Of a stretch of 64,000 bases of DNA, positions 9,119 through 19,799 are shown one piece after another. Each line of letters begins with the position of its first letter. Positions within the stretch are counted from its first letter, which is position 1. The DNA lies in the NCBI RefSeq assembly GCF_002210165.1, contig NZ_AQQP01000001.1, positions 248,001 through 312,000 on the forward strand. The letters are read 5' to 3'. Below the pieces are notes generated by a model that ran no database searches, was not told the origin of the DNA, and worked only from the letters and a program-made list of their open reading frames with translations. The position numbers and the translations under genes are program-made. The stretch comes from Phaeobacter sp. 22II1-1F12B (lineage in GTDB: Bacteria > Pseudomonadota > Alphaproteobacteria > Rhodobacterales > Rhodobacteraceae).

Positions 9119-10323
9119 CTGACCTTGTTTCTTCGAACGCCGATGTTCATGCTTAATGTCGTAAGCAGAAAATAGGCAGACACGCCGAGGAATTGCGTCT
9201 CTAACCCGATACCCTGATCGATTAGGACGCCTGTAATGCCGGGGCCAATCGCCGATCCAAGAACCATGACTGCGGCGGCCATCGCCTTGATCGATCCGAT
9301 ATTGGCTGTCCCGTAAAACTCCGCCCAGAAGGCGTTCGGCACCGTCGTGTTCGCACCGGTCGTCATCGCCATGAAGAATAGCCCGAGGAGTACGCCGGGA
9401 AGACTTTCGGAAAAGCCGAATACGGCAAATGCAACCACCATTGGCGATTGAAAGAACGGAATGATACGGGCCGTCCCCAAACGGTCAAGCAACCAGCCCG
9501 ATATGATCATCGAGCCGACACCGAAGGCGGTGTAAAACGGGAACAGAGCCACAAGCTCTAAGTGGTCCCATCCATTGATCTCGGCGAAATGAACCTGATG
9601 GAAAAAGAACGCGGTATTAAATGCAGACGGACCCAGCAAGGCTGGCACCATGAACCAGAACAGGGAATGCTTCAGCGCCTGATTACGGGTCCAGTGAAGT
9701 CCGTCCATGCCAAGCGAGGATTCCGACTGGAGCATGCTTTGCGGCGTTCGTTCGTTCCTCAGGGCTGCCATCAGCACGGGGATCGAAATCAGGCAGATCA
9801 GTGCGGCGATGATCCAGAGATGATGCCAGTTCATGACGCTCATCAAGGTCACAAAAATAATTGGCAAACAGGCTTCGCCAATCGAAAACCCAAGTGAAGC
9901 GATAGAGAGCGCGCGACCACGCCGAGCGAGGAACCAGCGGCTCATGGCGACGACCGCCAGATGGCTCGTCATGCCCTGCCCGAAAAAACGCAGGCCGAAA
10001 ATCACGATCGGCAGGCAAGCGGCAAACGGGTTAATAGCCATCAGCAGGCAGGCCGACGCAAGGCCTGAAAGGATAAGCGGGCCGAGAACGCGAACTCTGA
10101 ACAGGTCCGTAAGCCCACCTGCCCAGATCATGACAATCGCGGAAATCGACGTCCCAAGCGTATAGATCCCGCCCCACTGCCCATGGCTCAACCCGAACTC
10201 GGCACGGATTTCACCGGAGAAAATCGAGATAAAAAAGGTCTGCCCAAAGCTGGACAGGAAGGTCAAAAGTCCTCCTGCCCCGAGCCATAGCAAATTTTGC
10301 CGAAAGAACGCTGAAAACACCAT
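9103..10323 (-). CDS. Major facilitator superfamily transporter
   Basis: 406 residues with about 12 hydrophobic segments, including the loop 2-3 signature region (GGLTDLFRVRVLGPLI) and its C-half equivalent (GWLLDRLGTARIIPF). The overall pattern resembles monocarboxylate/oxalate-formate-antiporter-like MFS members (FFGQGM in TM5 region), but the substrate cannot be read from sequence. It is a monocistronic leftward gene between smr and hslU. Confidence 0.85.
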   Translation of the reverse strand: MVFSAFFRQNLLWLGAGGLLTFLSSFGQTFFISIFSGEIRAEFGLSHGQWGGIYTLGTSISAIVMIWAGGLTDLFRVRVLGPLILSGLASACLLMAINPFAACLPIVIFGLRFFGQGMTSHLAVVAMSRWFLARRGRALSIASLGFSIGEACLPIIFVTLMSVMNWHHLWIIAALICLISIPVLMAALRNERTPQSMLQSESSLGMDGLHWTRNQALKHSLFWFMVPALLGPSAFNTAFFFHQVHFAEINGWDHLELVALFPFYTAFGVGSMIISGWLLDRLGTARIIPFFQSPMVVAFAVFGFSESLPGVLLGLFFMAMTTGANTTVPNAFWAEFYGTANIGSIKAMAAAVMVLGSAIGPGITGVLIDQGIGLETQFLGVSAYFLLTTLSMNIGVRRNKVRLSSA

Positions 10324-10398
10324 CCGGATGGAGTGGCCGAGGTGTCGCCGTCAGGCAAGCGAATTCGTGGACAGGGGAACGCCCCCCTGCCCTGATTG

Positions 10399-11706
10399 TC
10401 AGAGGACGTAGCGACTGATATCCGCGGAGCGTGTAAGTTCGCCGAGGTTTTTCTCGACGAAATCGGCGTCGACGGTGATCTCCTCACCGGCTCGGTCGGG
10501 GGCAGTAAAGGACAGCTCCTCAAACACCCGCTCCATAACCGTATAAAGCCGCCGCGCCCCGATATTTTCGACGGATTGGTTCACGTCGGCGGCGATTTTG
10601 GCCAGCGCAGCGATGCCTTCCGGCGTAAAGGAAACCTTTACGCTCTCGGTCCCCATGAGCGCCGTATACTGCAAGGTCAGCGCGTTGTCGGTTTCCGTCA
10701 GGATCCGCACGAAATCTTCTTCGGTGAGTGCACGCAGCTCGACCCGGATCGGCAGACGGCCCTGAAGTTCGGGCAGCAGGTCCGAAGGTTTCGCGATATG
10801 GAACGCGCCGGAGGCGATGAACAGGATATGATCGGTTTTCACCGGGCCGTATTTCGTGCTGACGGTCGTGCCCTCGATCAAGGGCAACAGATCGCGCTGA
10901 ACCCCCTCGCGGCTGACATCCCCGCCACGAGCGTCGGAGCGCGCGCAGACCTTGTCGATTTCATCGAGGAAAACGATGCCGTTCTGTTCTACAGCCTCGA
11001 CGGCAGCGCGGTTGACGGTTTCATCATCCAGCAGCTTGTCGGCTTCTTCCCCGATCAGAACGTCGTAGCTCTCCGCCACGGTCATCCTGCGTTTCTGGGT
11101 ACGTCCGCCAAGGGCCTTTCCAAAAAGATCGCCGATATTCATCATGCCCATGTTCGCGCCGGGCTGGCCGGGAACATCGAACATTGCCATCGGGTTTGAA
11201 TTGTCCGCCAGTTCCAGCTCGATTTCCGTATCGTCGAGTTCCCCGGCTTTCAGTTTCTTGCGGAACATCTCGCGCGTGCCATCCCGCGCGTCTTCGCCCG
11301 CAATTGCAGTAATCACGCGCTCTTCGGCAGATTTCTGGGCGTTGGCCTTGACCTCTTCGCGCATGTATTCGCGGGTCATCGCAATCGAACTGTCGATGAG
11401 ATCGCGAATGATCTGCTCCACATCCCGGCCGACATAACCGACCTCGGTGAATTTTGTGGCCTCGACCTTTATGAAAGGCGCGCGGGCAAGTTTGGCCAGG
11501 CGACGGCTGATTTCGGTTTTGCCGACGCCGGTGGGCCCGATCATCAGGATATTCTTCGGATAAACCTCATCGCGGAGATCGTCCGAAAGCAATTTGCGGC
11601 GCCACCGGTTGCGCAGCGCCACGGCGACTGCGCGCTTGGCGTCCTTCTGGCCAATGATGTAGCGATCCAACTCGCTGACGATTTCCCGGGGAGTGAGGTC
11701 TGTCAT
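10399..11706 (-). CDS. hslU: ATP-dependent protease ATPase subunit HslU
   Basis: 435 residues from the ATG at 11706 ([20 protein letters not shown]), preceded by an AAGGAAAAGAG ribosome site. Walker [10 protein letters not shown] is near 57-65 and Walker [11 protein letters not shown] is visible. The C terminus ends in ISRYVL, matching the HslU tail that docks into HslV. HslU is the AAA+ unfoldase feeding the HslV peptidase. hslV lies immediately upstream, 59 bp away, with two hairpins in the gap. Confidence 0.97.
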   Translation of the reverse strand: MTDLTPREIVSELDRYIIGQKDAKRAVAVALRNRWRRKLLSDDLRDEVYPKNILMIGPTGVGKTEISRRLAKLARAPFIKVEATKFTEVGYVGRDVEQIIRDLIDSSIAMTREYMREEVKANAQKSAEERVITAIAGEDARDGTREMFRKKLKAGELDDTEIELELADNSNPMAMFDVPGQPGANMGMMNIGDLFGKALGGRTQKRRMTVAESYDVLIGEEADKLLDDETVNRAAVEAVEQNGIVFLDEIDKVCARSDARGGDVSREGVQRDLLPLIEGTTVSTKYGPVKTDHILFIASGAFHIAKPSDLLPELQGRLPIRVELRALTEEDFVRILTETDNALTLQYTALMGTESVKVSFTPEGIAALAKIAADVNQSVENIGARRLYTVMERVFEELSFTAPDRAGEEITVDADFVEKNLGELTRSADISRYVL

Positions 11707-11724
11707 CTCTTTTCCTTCTTCACC

Positions 11725-11767
11725 CAAATTTCTGAAAGAAATTTGCCAAGAAAATTCCAATTTTCTT
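11725..11767 (-). repeat. Two tandem AT-rich inverted repeats between hslV and hslU
   Basis: CAAATTTCT-GAA-AGAAATTTG (11725-11745) and AAGAAAATT-CC-AATTTTCTT (11748-11767) are two perfect 9-bp inverted repeats separated by 2 bp. The second overlaps the hslV stop codon. In the mRNA they would form back-to-back hairpins just before the hslU ribosome site. They may tune hslU expression or be one copy of a dispersed intergenic repeat; copy number cannot be judged from this window. Confidence 0.7.
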
Positions 11768-12323
11768 ACTTGGTGATTTTTTCAACGGTCAGGTTGCCAT
11801 TCGTATAGACACAGATGTCGGCAGCGATCTTCATTGCGTCACGCGCGATCTGCTCGGCATCGCGGTCGCTGTCCATCATGCCGCGGGCCGCGGCCAGCGC
11901 ATAATTTCCGCCGGACCCGATTGCAGTCACGTCATGCTCTGGTTCCAGAACATCACCGGCACCCGTGATGACAAAGATATCCGCACCGTCCGAGACGATC
12001 AGCATGGCTTCGAGTTTCTGCAGATACTTGTCCGTTCGCCAGTCCTTGGCCAGTTCCACGCTTGCCCGTGCAAGTTGGCCAGGCAGACCTTCAAGCTTGG
12101 CTTCGAGGCGCTCCAGCAGCGTAAAGGCATCGGCAGTCGATCCGGCGAACCCGGCAACGATATCATACCCTCCGGGCGAAAGACGGCGCACCTTGCGGGC
12201 GGTCCCCTTGATCACTGTCTGACCAAGCGAAACCTGACCATCACCGGCGATGACAACCTCGCCGCCCTTTTTCACGCCGATAATCGTCGTGCCGTGCCAA
12301 CCGGGGAAATCTTCTTTGCTCAT
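11766..12323 (-). CDS. hslV: ATP-dependent protease peptidase subunit HslV
   Basis: 185 residues. Proteasome beta-type fold with the catalytic Thr after a short propeptide ([11 protein letters not shown]; Thr at about 12 becomes the N terminus), then [14 protein letters not shown] and [14 protein letters not shown]. The protein forms the peptidase double ring of HslUV. It is transcribed ahead of hslU. Confidence 0.97.
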   Translation of the reverse strand: MSKEDFPGWHGTTIIGVKKGGEVVIAGDGQVSLGQTVIKGTARKVRRLSPGGYDIVAGFAGSTADAFTLLERLEAKLEGLPGQLARASVELAKDWRTDKYLQKLEAMLIVSDGADIFVITGAGDVLEPEHDVTAIGSGGNYALAAARGMMDSDRDAEQIARDAMKIAADICVYTNGNLTVEKITK

Positions 12324-12393
12324 ACTGCCTCCTGGTTCATGCGCCCTATATGTAACCCGCGTTCATGAGTGACAAGGGGCTGGAATTTTCCCA

Positions 12394-12426
12394 GTAAAAA
12401 CAAAGGCGCCCCCAAGGGAGCGCCTC
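12394..12426 (-). terminator. Rho-independent terminator downstream of trxA
   Basis: On the minus strand an AGGCGC...GCGCCT stem with inner CCC/GGG pairs (12404-12425) is followed by TTTGTTTTT. It lies 25 bp after the trxA stop and closes the addB-addA-trxA direction. Confidence 0.75.
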
Positions 12427-12450
12427 TGGATCGCGAATATTTCGCTGCGA

Positions 12451-12771
12451 TCAGAGCGCGTCGTCGATCCAGCTCTGAAGCGCGGCTTTTGGCGCGGCGC
12501 CGGCACGGTTGGATACGACTTCGCCGTTCTTGAAGATGAACAGGGCGGGAATGCCCCGAACACCCATGGCAGCGGCAGAGTTCGGGTTGCTGTCGACATC
12601 GACCTTGGCGACCTTGATGCGATCACCGTATTCTTCGGACAGTTCTTCAAGCGCGGGTCCGATCTGTTTGCACGGACCGCACCATTCGGCCCAGAAATCC
12701 ACCACAACGGGGACATCGGAATTTTTCACTTCGGCGTCAAACGTGGCGTCTGTTACGGCGACGGTGGACAT
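12451..12771 (-). CDS. trxA: Thioredoxin
   Basis: 106 residues from the ATG at 12771 ([15 protein letters not shown]). The active site WCGPCK is near 30-35, with the cis-Pro region [11 protein letters not shown] near 70-80. It is a cytosolic dithiol reductant for ribonucleotide reductase and other partners. It starts 37 bp after the addA stop on the same strand. Confidence 0.97.
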   Translation of the reverse strand: MSTVAVTDATFDAEVKNSDVPVVVDFWAEWCGPCKQIGPALEELSEEYGDRIKVAKVDVDSNPNSAAAMGVRGIPALFIFKNGEVVSNRAGAAPKAALQSWIDDAL

Positions 12772-12808
12772 GGGGGTACTCCTAAAGAGATGCGTCAGGT
12801 TACGGAAC

Positions 12809-15800
12809 CTAGGAACGGCTGGCGCCAAGGTCAAGCTCCGGGGTTCTCGCAAGCGCATCGGTCACGAGATCGTGGGAGAGTTCCATGAGCGACCCGTTTC
12901 GCGTCCAGAGGATCGCGACACGGCAGTTTCGTTCGGGGTAGATTTGTTTCAACGCCAGCAGATACGCGCCCATCTGGCGCAGCAATCCTTCCGGGCAGAG
13001 TTCCGGTGTGGCGGGAACAGTTGCGTTTGTCTTGAAATCCATCGCCAGCACGTCCTTTTCCGTCACCACCAGCCGGTCAATGACACCGTGAACGCGACGC
13101 GATCCGATATTTGCGGTGACCGGCACCTCGGCAAGCGCGTCCGGGCCAAGCAGGTAGGTCAAATCCGGGTTCGCCAAGACGGCCTGCGCTTCGCCCAGGA
13201 TATCCGCGCGCTCTTCCACGGTCAGGCCGGGGACAAGGCGATCGGCGAAAAGCTCATGGTCTTCCGGCATCGCGGCAGGCAGGTGTTCAAGCAAGGCATG
13301 AATGCGTGTCCCGCGCAGCTTTGCGATCTCTTCGGTTTCTCCCTCTGCACCAGCAAGTGCCTTCGCCCCGCCAAGTTCGGAAGGGCTCAGGGTTTCCAGT
13401 GCTACCACAACATCCGGAATGTCCTTGGAAAACACGTCGGGAATGCGCTGCTTTTCGAACACGATCGACTCCGGACTGCGGATCGGCAAATTGGTCCATG
13501 CGTCATCCACAAGCTCAAGACCGGGACCGCCCGGGAAATCGCGTTCCGTCGCACCCGCGCTTCGCATCGCGGCCTCGATGATCTGGTACCAGCTGTCGCC
13601 GTTCTTGTCCAAATCCCCGGCCGAGGCGACGATAAGCCGTTTCTCCGCACGGGTCAGGGCCACGTAAAGCAGGCGCTGCCTTTCGTTGATCTCCCCCTGC
13701 TTTGCGCTGTCGATTGAGGGTTGCAGGACGCGCGGTAGCTCCGCAGTTGGCGGACGCCAGACGGGCTGTCCGTCAACAATCGAGAGATCCCCACGCCCCC
13801 CGATCTGTCGCTTGGCCGTGTCCGGAAGGATGACGATAGGCGATTCCAACCCTTTTGACCCGTGAACCGTCATTACCCGGATCATGTTACCGGCATTGCC
13901 CATCTGACGTTTAATTTCGAGATCGTCGGTTTCCATCCATGCGAGGAACCCGGTGAGATTGGGTATCTCAACCCTCTCATAAGCCAATGCCTGAGACAGT
14001 AGCGCATTTATCCCGTCTTCCGCCTCCGCCCCCAATCGACCGAGCAGGGTTTGGCGCCCGTTGTGGCGCGTCAGAATCCGCTCGATAAGATCGAAGGGCC
14101 GCAGGAAGTCCGCCTGATCGCGAAGATCGTAAAGAACCGACAGCGTTTCAGGAAACTCCCCTGCCCGATCTCTCAGGCTCTGCCAGAGAAAGTTGTTTTT
14201 CCGGCGATGCGCGAGATCGAACAGCTGTTGTTCGCTCCACCCGAAGAGAGGCGATTTCAGCACCGTGGCGAGCGACAGATTGTCCTCAGGCGTCGCGAGA
14301 AACCTCAGCAGCGCGCCAAGATCCTTGACGGCAAGCTCGGCCCCGACTTTCAGTCGGTCGGCCCCGGCAATGGGAAGCCCCGCAGATTTGCAGGCCCGGA
14401 TGATCTCGGCAAAAAGATCCGACCGGCGTTGTACGAGGATCAGGAAATCGCCTGCCTTCACCGGCCTCCGATGCAACCCTTCTGAATCCTCGTCCGGAAT
14501 CGTCTCGCCTCTGTCGATCTGTCGCTTGATTTCGGCGGCGATCTGTTCGGCAAGAATGACCGTGTGATGACGCGGGCTTGGCCGGTCCAGCGGATCGGTC
14601 CAGGGCTGATCCTCGTCATCGGCGACTTTTTCGACGCAGGGCCAGAGATCGACACGTCCGGGCAGATCGGACTTGAACGCCCGGTGCTTGGAATCCGAGG
14701 AAAAGCCCGCCTCACCCCGTCCGTCAAAAACCAGATCGACAAGCCGCAGGATGGTTTCGGCGGAGCGGAACGAGAATTCCAGTTCAAGATCGAAAAGCCG
14801 CGACCCTTTGGCCTCTAGCCGTGCGCCGAACTCTGCCTGCATGCGGTCAAAGGCGTCCGGGTCCGCGCCCTGAAAGGAATAGATCGACTGCTTTTTGTCC
14901 CCGACCACGAAAATGGTGCGTTCGACATCTTCTCGCGCGCCAAGTCCGCTGGTGAATTCCTGAGCCAGTTTTTCCACCACGTCCCATTGTTCCGGACTGG
15001 TATCCTGCGCCTCGTCCACCAGGATATGGTCGATACCACCGTCAAGCCTGTAAAGAACCCAGGCCGCGACGGCGGGATCGTTCAGCAATTGCCGTGCCTT
15101 CAGGATCAGATCGTCGAAATCCAGCCAGCCCCTAACCTGTTTGCGCCGCTCGTATTCAGGCAGGAAAGCGGCGGCAAAACGATGCAGCGCGAGCGACTTT
15201 TCGACCGTGGCAAGACCCAGCCGTGCCGCGCGGGTATCTTCCACACGGCGCATGAAATTCTCGACCTCATCCATCAGCGCAGGGTTATCCTTTTGCACCG
15301 ACTTCGTAGGGAAAGAACCGATTTTGGCCGTAAAGGGCTCTTTGGCCCCTGCCCCCGTCAGGAATACATTCTCGAGGATCGGCAGGGCTTTAAGGTCGAA
15401 CTCTTTGATCGACGCCAGCTTGTTCGCGTTCGATTGATCCGTTTTGCCGCCGCCTTGCAGCGCGGTGATCAAGCGCGCCAGCAGGGCCTTTTCATCACCA
15501 AGAAACACGCGCCCAAGAATGGCGTTTTCATCAAGGTCTTCGGGAAGGTCGAACAATCGCATGATCGCCGACCGGTCAGGTTGCCCGGTAAAGGCGGCGC
15601 GCTTGCCCAGCACCATCGCGGTTAGCCCGTCGAAACCGTTATCGCTGATGTATCTCGCGACCCCGTCCAAAAGCGCGGCCTGGTCTCCGTTTGCGAAATC
15701 CTCGACAATCTCCTGCTGCAAGAGCCGCGCCGCGCGGTCTTCGACCTCGGTGAATTGCGGGCTGACGCCGGCCTCAAGCGGGAAGCGACGCAGAAGCGAT

Positions 15801-16186
15801 GAACAGAAGGAGTGGATCGTCTGGATTTTCAGACCGCCCGGCGCTTCGATTGCCCGTGCGAACAGGGTGCGCGCATGGCGCATTCGTTCCGTGGTGATCG
15901 CGCCGTCGACGCCCAGAACCGTGAGAGCCGAGGCGAGCCGGGTGTCGTCCAGCATTGCCCATTCACCCAGCCGCTTGAACAGCCGGTTCTGCATCTCGCT
16001 GGCGGCGGCCTTGGTATAGGTCAGGCAAAGAATGTTCTGCGGCTGAACCCCCGCCATCAAGAGCCGCGCCACGCGGTCCGTCAGAACGCGGGTCTTGCCC
16101 GAACCTGCATTCGCGGCAAGCCAAGTGGACGCATCGGGCCGCGCCGCCTGAACCTGACGTTCGGTCGCCTCATCGCGCGGGGTCAT
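12809..16186 (-). CDS. addA: AddA subunit of the AddAB helicase-nuclease (double-strand break repair)
   Basis: About 1125 residues from the ATG at 16186, which overlaps the addB stop by 4 bp; a longer in-frame extension inside addB is unlikely. UvrD-type helicase motifs: Walker [13 protein letters not shown] near 25, [55 protein letters not shown] and [13 protein letters not shown]. The C-terminal RecB-family nuclease shows GVIDRLV and MDFKTN with the QMGAYLLAL segment. AddAB resects broken DNA ends for RecA loading. Confidence 0.96.
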   Translation of the reverse strand: MTPRDEATERQVQAARPDASTWLAANAGSGKTRVLTDRVARLLMAGVQPQNILCLTYTKAAASEMQNRLFKRLGEWAMLDDTRLASALTVLGVDGAITTERMRHARTLFARAIEAPGGLKIQTIHSFCSSLLRRFPLEAGVSPQFTEVEDRAARLLQQEIVEDFANGDQAALLDGVARYISDNGFDGLTAMVLGKRAAFTGQPDRSAIMRLFDLPEDLDENAILGRVFLGDEKALLARLITALQGGGKTDQSNANKLASIKEFDLKALPILENVFLTGAGAKEPFTAKIGSFPTKSVQKDNPALMDEVENFMRRVEDTRAARLGLATVEKSLALHRFAAAFLPEYERRKQVRGWLDFDDLILKARQLLNDPAVAAWVLYRLDGGIDHILVDEAQDTSPEQWDVVEKLAQEFTSGLGAREDVERTIFVVGDKKQSIYSFQGADPDAFDRMQAEFGARLEAKGSRLFDLELEFSFRSAETILRLVDLVFDGRGEAGFSSDSKHRAFKSDLPGRVDLWPCVEKVADDEDQPWTDPLDRPSPRHHTVILAEQIAAEIKRQIDRGETIPDEDSEGLHRRPVKAGDFLILVQRRSDLFAEIIRACKSAGLPIAGADRLKVGAELAVKDLGALLRFLATPEDNLSLATVLKSPLFGWSEQQLFDLAHRRKNNFLWQSLRDRAGEFPETLSVLYDLRDQADFLRPFDLIERILTRHNGRQTLLGRLGAEAEDGINALLSQALAYERVEIPNLTGFLAWMETDDLEIKRQMGNAGNMIRVMTVHGSKGLESPIVILPDTAKRQIGGRGDLSIVDGQPVWRPPTAELPRVLQPSIDSAKQGEINERQRLLYVALTRAEKRLIVASAGDLDKNGDSWYQIIEAAMRSAGATERDFPGGPGLELVDDAWTNLPIRSPESIVFEKQRIPDVFSKDIPDVVVALETLSPSELGGAKALAGAEGETEEIAKLRGTRIHALLEHLPAAMPEDHELFADRLVPGLTVEERADILGEAQAVLANPDLTYLLGPDALAEVPVTANIGSRRVHGVIDRLVVTEKDVLAMDFKTNATVPATPELCPEGLLRQMGAYLLALKQIYPERNCRVAILWTRNGSLMELSHDLVTDALARTPELDLGASRS

Positions 16187-19119
16187 GTGAGATCCTCGGG
16201 ATTGGAAGGGGCGCTGCGGTCCCATTCACCAAACCGCGCCAATTGGTCGTAATCTCCGGCATCCGTGTCCTTTTGCAGTGCCCGTCGCGAAGTAAACCCC
16301 TGATCCTGTTCGAAATAAGAGCCGATCAACTCGCGCAATTCGGCCAGCACCTTTTCCGGCGGTTCCTCGACAAGGGGCGCTTCGACCTCGTTATATTTAC
16401 TGCCGAGGCCGATAAAGGTTGCGGCGATCACTTTGCCCATCGGCACGTTTTCAAAGGCGCCCTGCTCGGCCATCGCGGCTTCGATCAGAAGCTGCTTGTC
16501 GAACTTTGCCTGAACCGAGGCGCTGGGCGGCGTGCCTGTCTTGTAATCATAAATAATCAGCTCACCCGCTTCGTTTTGGTCGATCCTGTCTGCCTGCCCG
16601 GTCAGACGAAAATCGAGCGGCGCGAGGGAAATGCCGCCGCTGACCTCGAATTTCAACGGTATCGCCCGCGACTGACGCAGAACCTCGCTTTCGACGAATG
16701 GCTCGGCCACTTTTTTCATTCTGGCCTGCCACAGGCGTTTGGCGACAGGCCATGACACTTTTTCCTCGAGGATCGCACTGCATTTTTCCAGAAAGGCGTC
16801 GAGGCTGAGCTTGGACGGATCGTCTCGTGTTTCCTTGACGAAATGCTCGAGAACTTCGTGCACGACGATGCCGCGCAGCAGCGCATCCGGTTCGCGGACC
16901 AGCGGATCCAGCGGTCTCAGTCGCAGGACATGCTTGGCATAGACCGCGTAAGGATCCCGGATCAGCCGCTTGATTTCCGTCACCGAAAGCTTGCGCGGTC
17001 GTGCGGCAACCGGCGGCCGCGGAGAGGGTCTTTTGGCGGGTTCAATCGGTTCCGCCTCTTCCATCGCTTCGGCCCATGCGACCCATGTTCGGCCCCTGTC
17101 CCGCATGGCTTCGAGCGCCGGGCTGCCTTGTTCTGGCAAGCCCTGTAACAGGTTGGTGATGCGGTTCAGCCAGCGCGAGGGGATCGTTTCGGAATCCTCG
17201 GACCGTTCGGAGCGTGTCAGCCAGACTTCGGGCGCGGCCACGGCAAGCTGGAAGTCATGGGCGGAAAGCCCGATCCGCCGTTCGGGCAGCAACAGTCCGG
17301 CCTGATGCCTCAGTTTGCGGTTCAGCCACGGGTCGGGCGACGGTGCCTCGGGCCATGTGCCTTCGTTCAGACCGCCGAGGATGAGCAGATCCGCCCCCTG
17401 CACACGCGCCTCGAGCGTCCCCCAGATAAGCACCTGTGGATGTGGGGCGTCCCTGTCGCGAACCTCTTCACCGCTGAGAACCGCGCCCAGCAGGTCGGTG
17501 AATTCGCGGGCGGTCATCTCGCCCCCGTATTCCGCTTCGTCCCGAAGGGCCGCGATGACGGAGAGCGCCTTTTGGCCTGCGTTCTTCTCCCAAAGGCCGC
17601 CGCTTCCCTCGGTCCGGCTGCCAGCGGCCAGTTTTTCGGCGAGGGTTACGAGTGTCTCGATCCAGTCGCCAAGCGGCAGGTGATTTTCGACGCAGCGATC
17701 CGTGACCGTATCGACGAGCCAGTCGATCCAGTGCGCGGGGACATCGCCGGTATCCCGTGTCTGGTATGCGCCAAGGCTTTCCGCATCGGGAAATGGCGGC
17801 CCGTTCTTTCGCAGGAACAGTTCAAGATCCCGCGTCAGAAGAAGATGTTCGCCACGTTCCGCGCCGCTGTGACACAGCGGGTGTTTCAGCAGGGCCATCA
17901 GCTTTTCGTTATTCAGCCGCTGCGTAAAAAGTTGCGCCACATGCCGCAGGAACCGGCCCGGCGGGGAGAGTTGCAAAGGCAGGCCAGCGCTGTCATCGGG
18001 CAGGATACGCCATTGATCGAGCGCCGCGCTGACCCGCCGGGTCAGCATCCGGTCGGGCGTGATCAATGCGGCGGTCTGACCATCCTCGACGGCCTGCCGC
18101 AGCCGCATCGCGATGGCCAGCGCTTCGGCGCGGGGGCCGGGGGCCTCGACCAGCGTCAGGTTTTCCGTTGCACCCGCTATATCCTTAAGATGCGGGCCTT
18201 CCTCAAGCCAGGCATGCGTGTACGGGGCCGGTCTGAGTGCAAGCGAAACCAGCCTGTTGCGCGCCTTTGACGGCGGTTCGCCCTCGGTCCACGGTTGGAC
18301 GTCGTTCTGGTTCAGCCCCAGCGTTTCCATCATCCGGTAGAACCGGAACTGCGGGTGGTCTTCCGACACCAGCGCGTCGGCCATGTCGTCCCAGACCGAT
18401 TGCGGTTGATCGAAATCGAAGCCCGGCAGGACCACCGCCCCCTGCGGCAGCCGCGCAATCGCGTCGATCAGCATCAGCGTGGTGCCGCGTGATCCCGTCG
18501 AACCGGCAAGGATCACCGGGTGCGACGGCGGGTTTACGGCCCATTCCTTTACAAGTGCTTCGACCTGCGCCCGCTGCTGTGCCTGCGGGTCGATCCTGTC
18601 CTCACCGTCGCCCAGATAACTGTCAACGATTCCAATGAATTGCTGCGCGCGCGCCCAATGTCCGGACATGTCCGAAACGTCCAAATCGCGGATCGTCTGG
18701 GTGCTGATACCTTCGCCCTGCATCTCATCCATGAGCGCGGCGAGGCTGTCGGCGAGATGGTAGAGAGACGACTGTGCGGCAAGATCCGGCTGGGCCTTGA
18801 GCAGCACGGAAATGAGTTGCGCGAGTTCGAGACGACGGCGCAAAACAGGGGTCACAACCCGTACAGCATCTGTACACCCCCTGTACATCGTATCGGTGAC
18901 AAGCGAGAGCCGGGGCAATAGTCGGGCGGGTCCCGTATCGTAAATATCCCGGATACGGCGTTCCATCCGGCGGGTGTTCACGATCAGCTGAACCCGGGCC
19001 AGAGCTTCGGGGGACTGACCGTCAAGACGGGCATCCAGCCCCTTGATCAGCTCGGCCGGGAAATCGACGCCGGGGGGCAGGGCAAAGAGGCGGGGTTTGT
19101 CACTGGGTTCGAACATCAT
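16183..19119 (-). CDS. addB: AddB subunit of the AddAB helicase-nuclease
   Basis: About 978 residues. The start is ATG 19119 or 19116 (tandem ATGATG over the murU stop). A degenerate helicase-like N-terminal half with GSTGSRGTTLMLID (P-loop position not canonical) is followed by a C-terminal nuclease domain (RGIVVHEVLEHFV; LTGQADRID; IIYDYKTG). Alphaproteobacterial AddB proteins act with AddA in end resection. The C-terminal nuclease region has few cysteines, so the iron-sulfur staple known from Bacillus AddB is not evident. Confidence 0.93.
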   Translation of the reverse strand: MMFEPSDKPRLFALPPGVDFPAELIKGLDARLDGQSPEALARVQLIVNTRRMERRIRDIYDTGPARLLPRLSLVTDTMYRGCTDAVRVVTPVLRRRLELAQLISVLLKAQPDLAAQSSLYHLADSLAALMDEMQGEGISTQTIRDLDVSDMSGHWARAQQFIGIVDSYLGDGEDRIDPQAQQRAQVEALVKEWAVNPPSHPVILAGSTGSRGTTLMLIDAIARLPQGAVVLPGFDFDQPQSVWDDMADALVSEDHPQFRFYRMMETLGLNQNDVQPWTEGEPPSKARNRLVSLALRPAPYTHAWLEEGPHLKDIAGATENLTLVEAPGPRAEALAIAMRLRQAVEDGQTAALITPDRMLTRRVSAALDQWRILPDDSAGLPLQLSPPGRFLRHVAQLFTQRLNNEKLMALLKHPLCHSGAERGEHLLLTRDLELFLRKNGPPFPDAESLGAYQTRDTGDVPAHWIDWLVDTVTDRCVENHLPLGDWIETLVTLAEKLAAGSRTEGSGGLWEKNAGQKALSVIAALRDEAEYGGEMTAREFTDLLGAVLSGEEVRDRDAPHPQVLIWGTLEARVQGADLLILGGLNEGTWPEAPSPDPWLNRKLRHQAGLLLPERRIGLSAHDFQLAVAAPEVWLTRSERSEDSETIPSRWLNRITNLLQGLPEQGSPALEAMRDRGRTWVAWAEAMEEAEPIEPAKRPSPRPPVAARPRKLSVTEIKRLIRDPYAVYAKHVLRLRPLDPLVREPDALLRGIVVHEVLEHFVKETRDDPSKLSLDAFLEKCSAILEEKVSWPVAKRLWQARMKKVAEPFVESEVLRQSRAIPLKFEVSGGISLAPLDFRLTGQADRIDQNEAGELIIYDYKTGTPPSASVQAKFDKQLLIEAAMAEQGAFENVPMGKVIAATFIGLGSKYNEVEAPLVEEPPEKVLAELRELIGSYFEQDQGFTSRRALQKDTDAGDYDQLARFGEWDRSAPSNPEDLT

Positions 19120-19799
19120 GCGTGTCTTAGCAACTGTTCGGCGAGCCCGATACCTTCGGGATGGCCGACGTCGCACCAGCGGCCCGGATAGGCGCAGCCA
19201 AAGATCCGTCCGGACTGCCCAAGGTCATCCCAGATACGGTTCAGGGAGAACATGTTTTGGTCTATATGCTCAAGCGCGCCAGTCTTAAGGATCTGAACGC
19301 CGCCATAAACATAGTTTCCCTGGCGCGAGAGCCTGCCATCGGGGTCGAGCGAGAAATCACCGCCGCCGACGCGACCGACAGTGTTTTCGACTGGCACACA
19401 GATCAGAAGCGCGTCCATGCGATTGGGATCCCAGGCCTTGGCAAGGCAGGAGAGCGGGTTGGGACCGGCCCAGATTGCATCCGTGTTCATTGTGAAAACA
19501 GGATCGGTCGCGAGCATGGGCAGGGCGGCTTTCAGCCCGCCGCCGGTATCGAGGATATCCGGCTGTTCGTCCGAGATGAGAATATCGCGACCTGCGAGAT
19601 GATCGGCCAGCATGGGGGCCTTGTAATGGGTGTTGACCACTTTGCGCAGCGGGCCGAAGTTTTCCACGATATCAAGCGTATGGTCGATCAGCGGTTTGTT
19701 CAGAACCTCGACCAGAGGCTTGGGACAGTCGGCAGTCAATTTGCCCATGCGCGTGCCGAACCCGGCGGCGAAGAGCATGATGGCTTTGGGCGCGTTCAT
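19116..19799 (-). CDS. murU: N-acetylmuramate-1-phosphate uridylyltransferase-like nucleotidyltransferase
   Basis: 227 residues. Nucleotidyltransferase signature near the N terminus (MLFAAGFGTRMGKLTADCPKPLVEV), then NTDAIW and GGVQILKTGALEHI. It sits 3' of an amgK-like kinase, the pairing seen in the AmgK-MurU peptidoglycan-recycling route where MurNAc is phosphorylated at C1 and converted to UDP-MurNAc. The specific substrate is inferred from this pairing. Confidence 0.85.
   Translation of the reverse strand: MNAPKAIMLFAAGFGTRMGKLTADCPKPLVEVLNKPLIDHTLDIVENFGPLRKVVNTHYKAPMLADHLAGRDILISDEQPDILDTGGGLKAALPMLATDPVFTMNTDAIWAGPNPLSCLAKAWDPNRMDALLICVPVENTVGRVGGGDFSLDPDGRLSRQGNYVYGGVQILKTGALEHIDQNMFSLNRIWDDLGQSGRIFGCAYPGRWCDVGHPEGIGLAEQLLRHA

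Noticed and set aside
16183-16225. Longer N termini for addA, gpsA (to 33498), mltA (to 7443) and oxygenase 3 (to 53972)
   Set aside because: The extra residues lie within neighbouring genes or run up to the operator, lack family similarity, and better starts with ATGA overlaps or ribosome sites exist.
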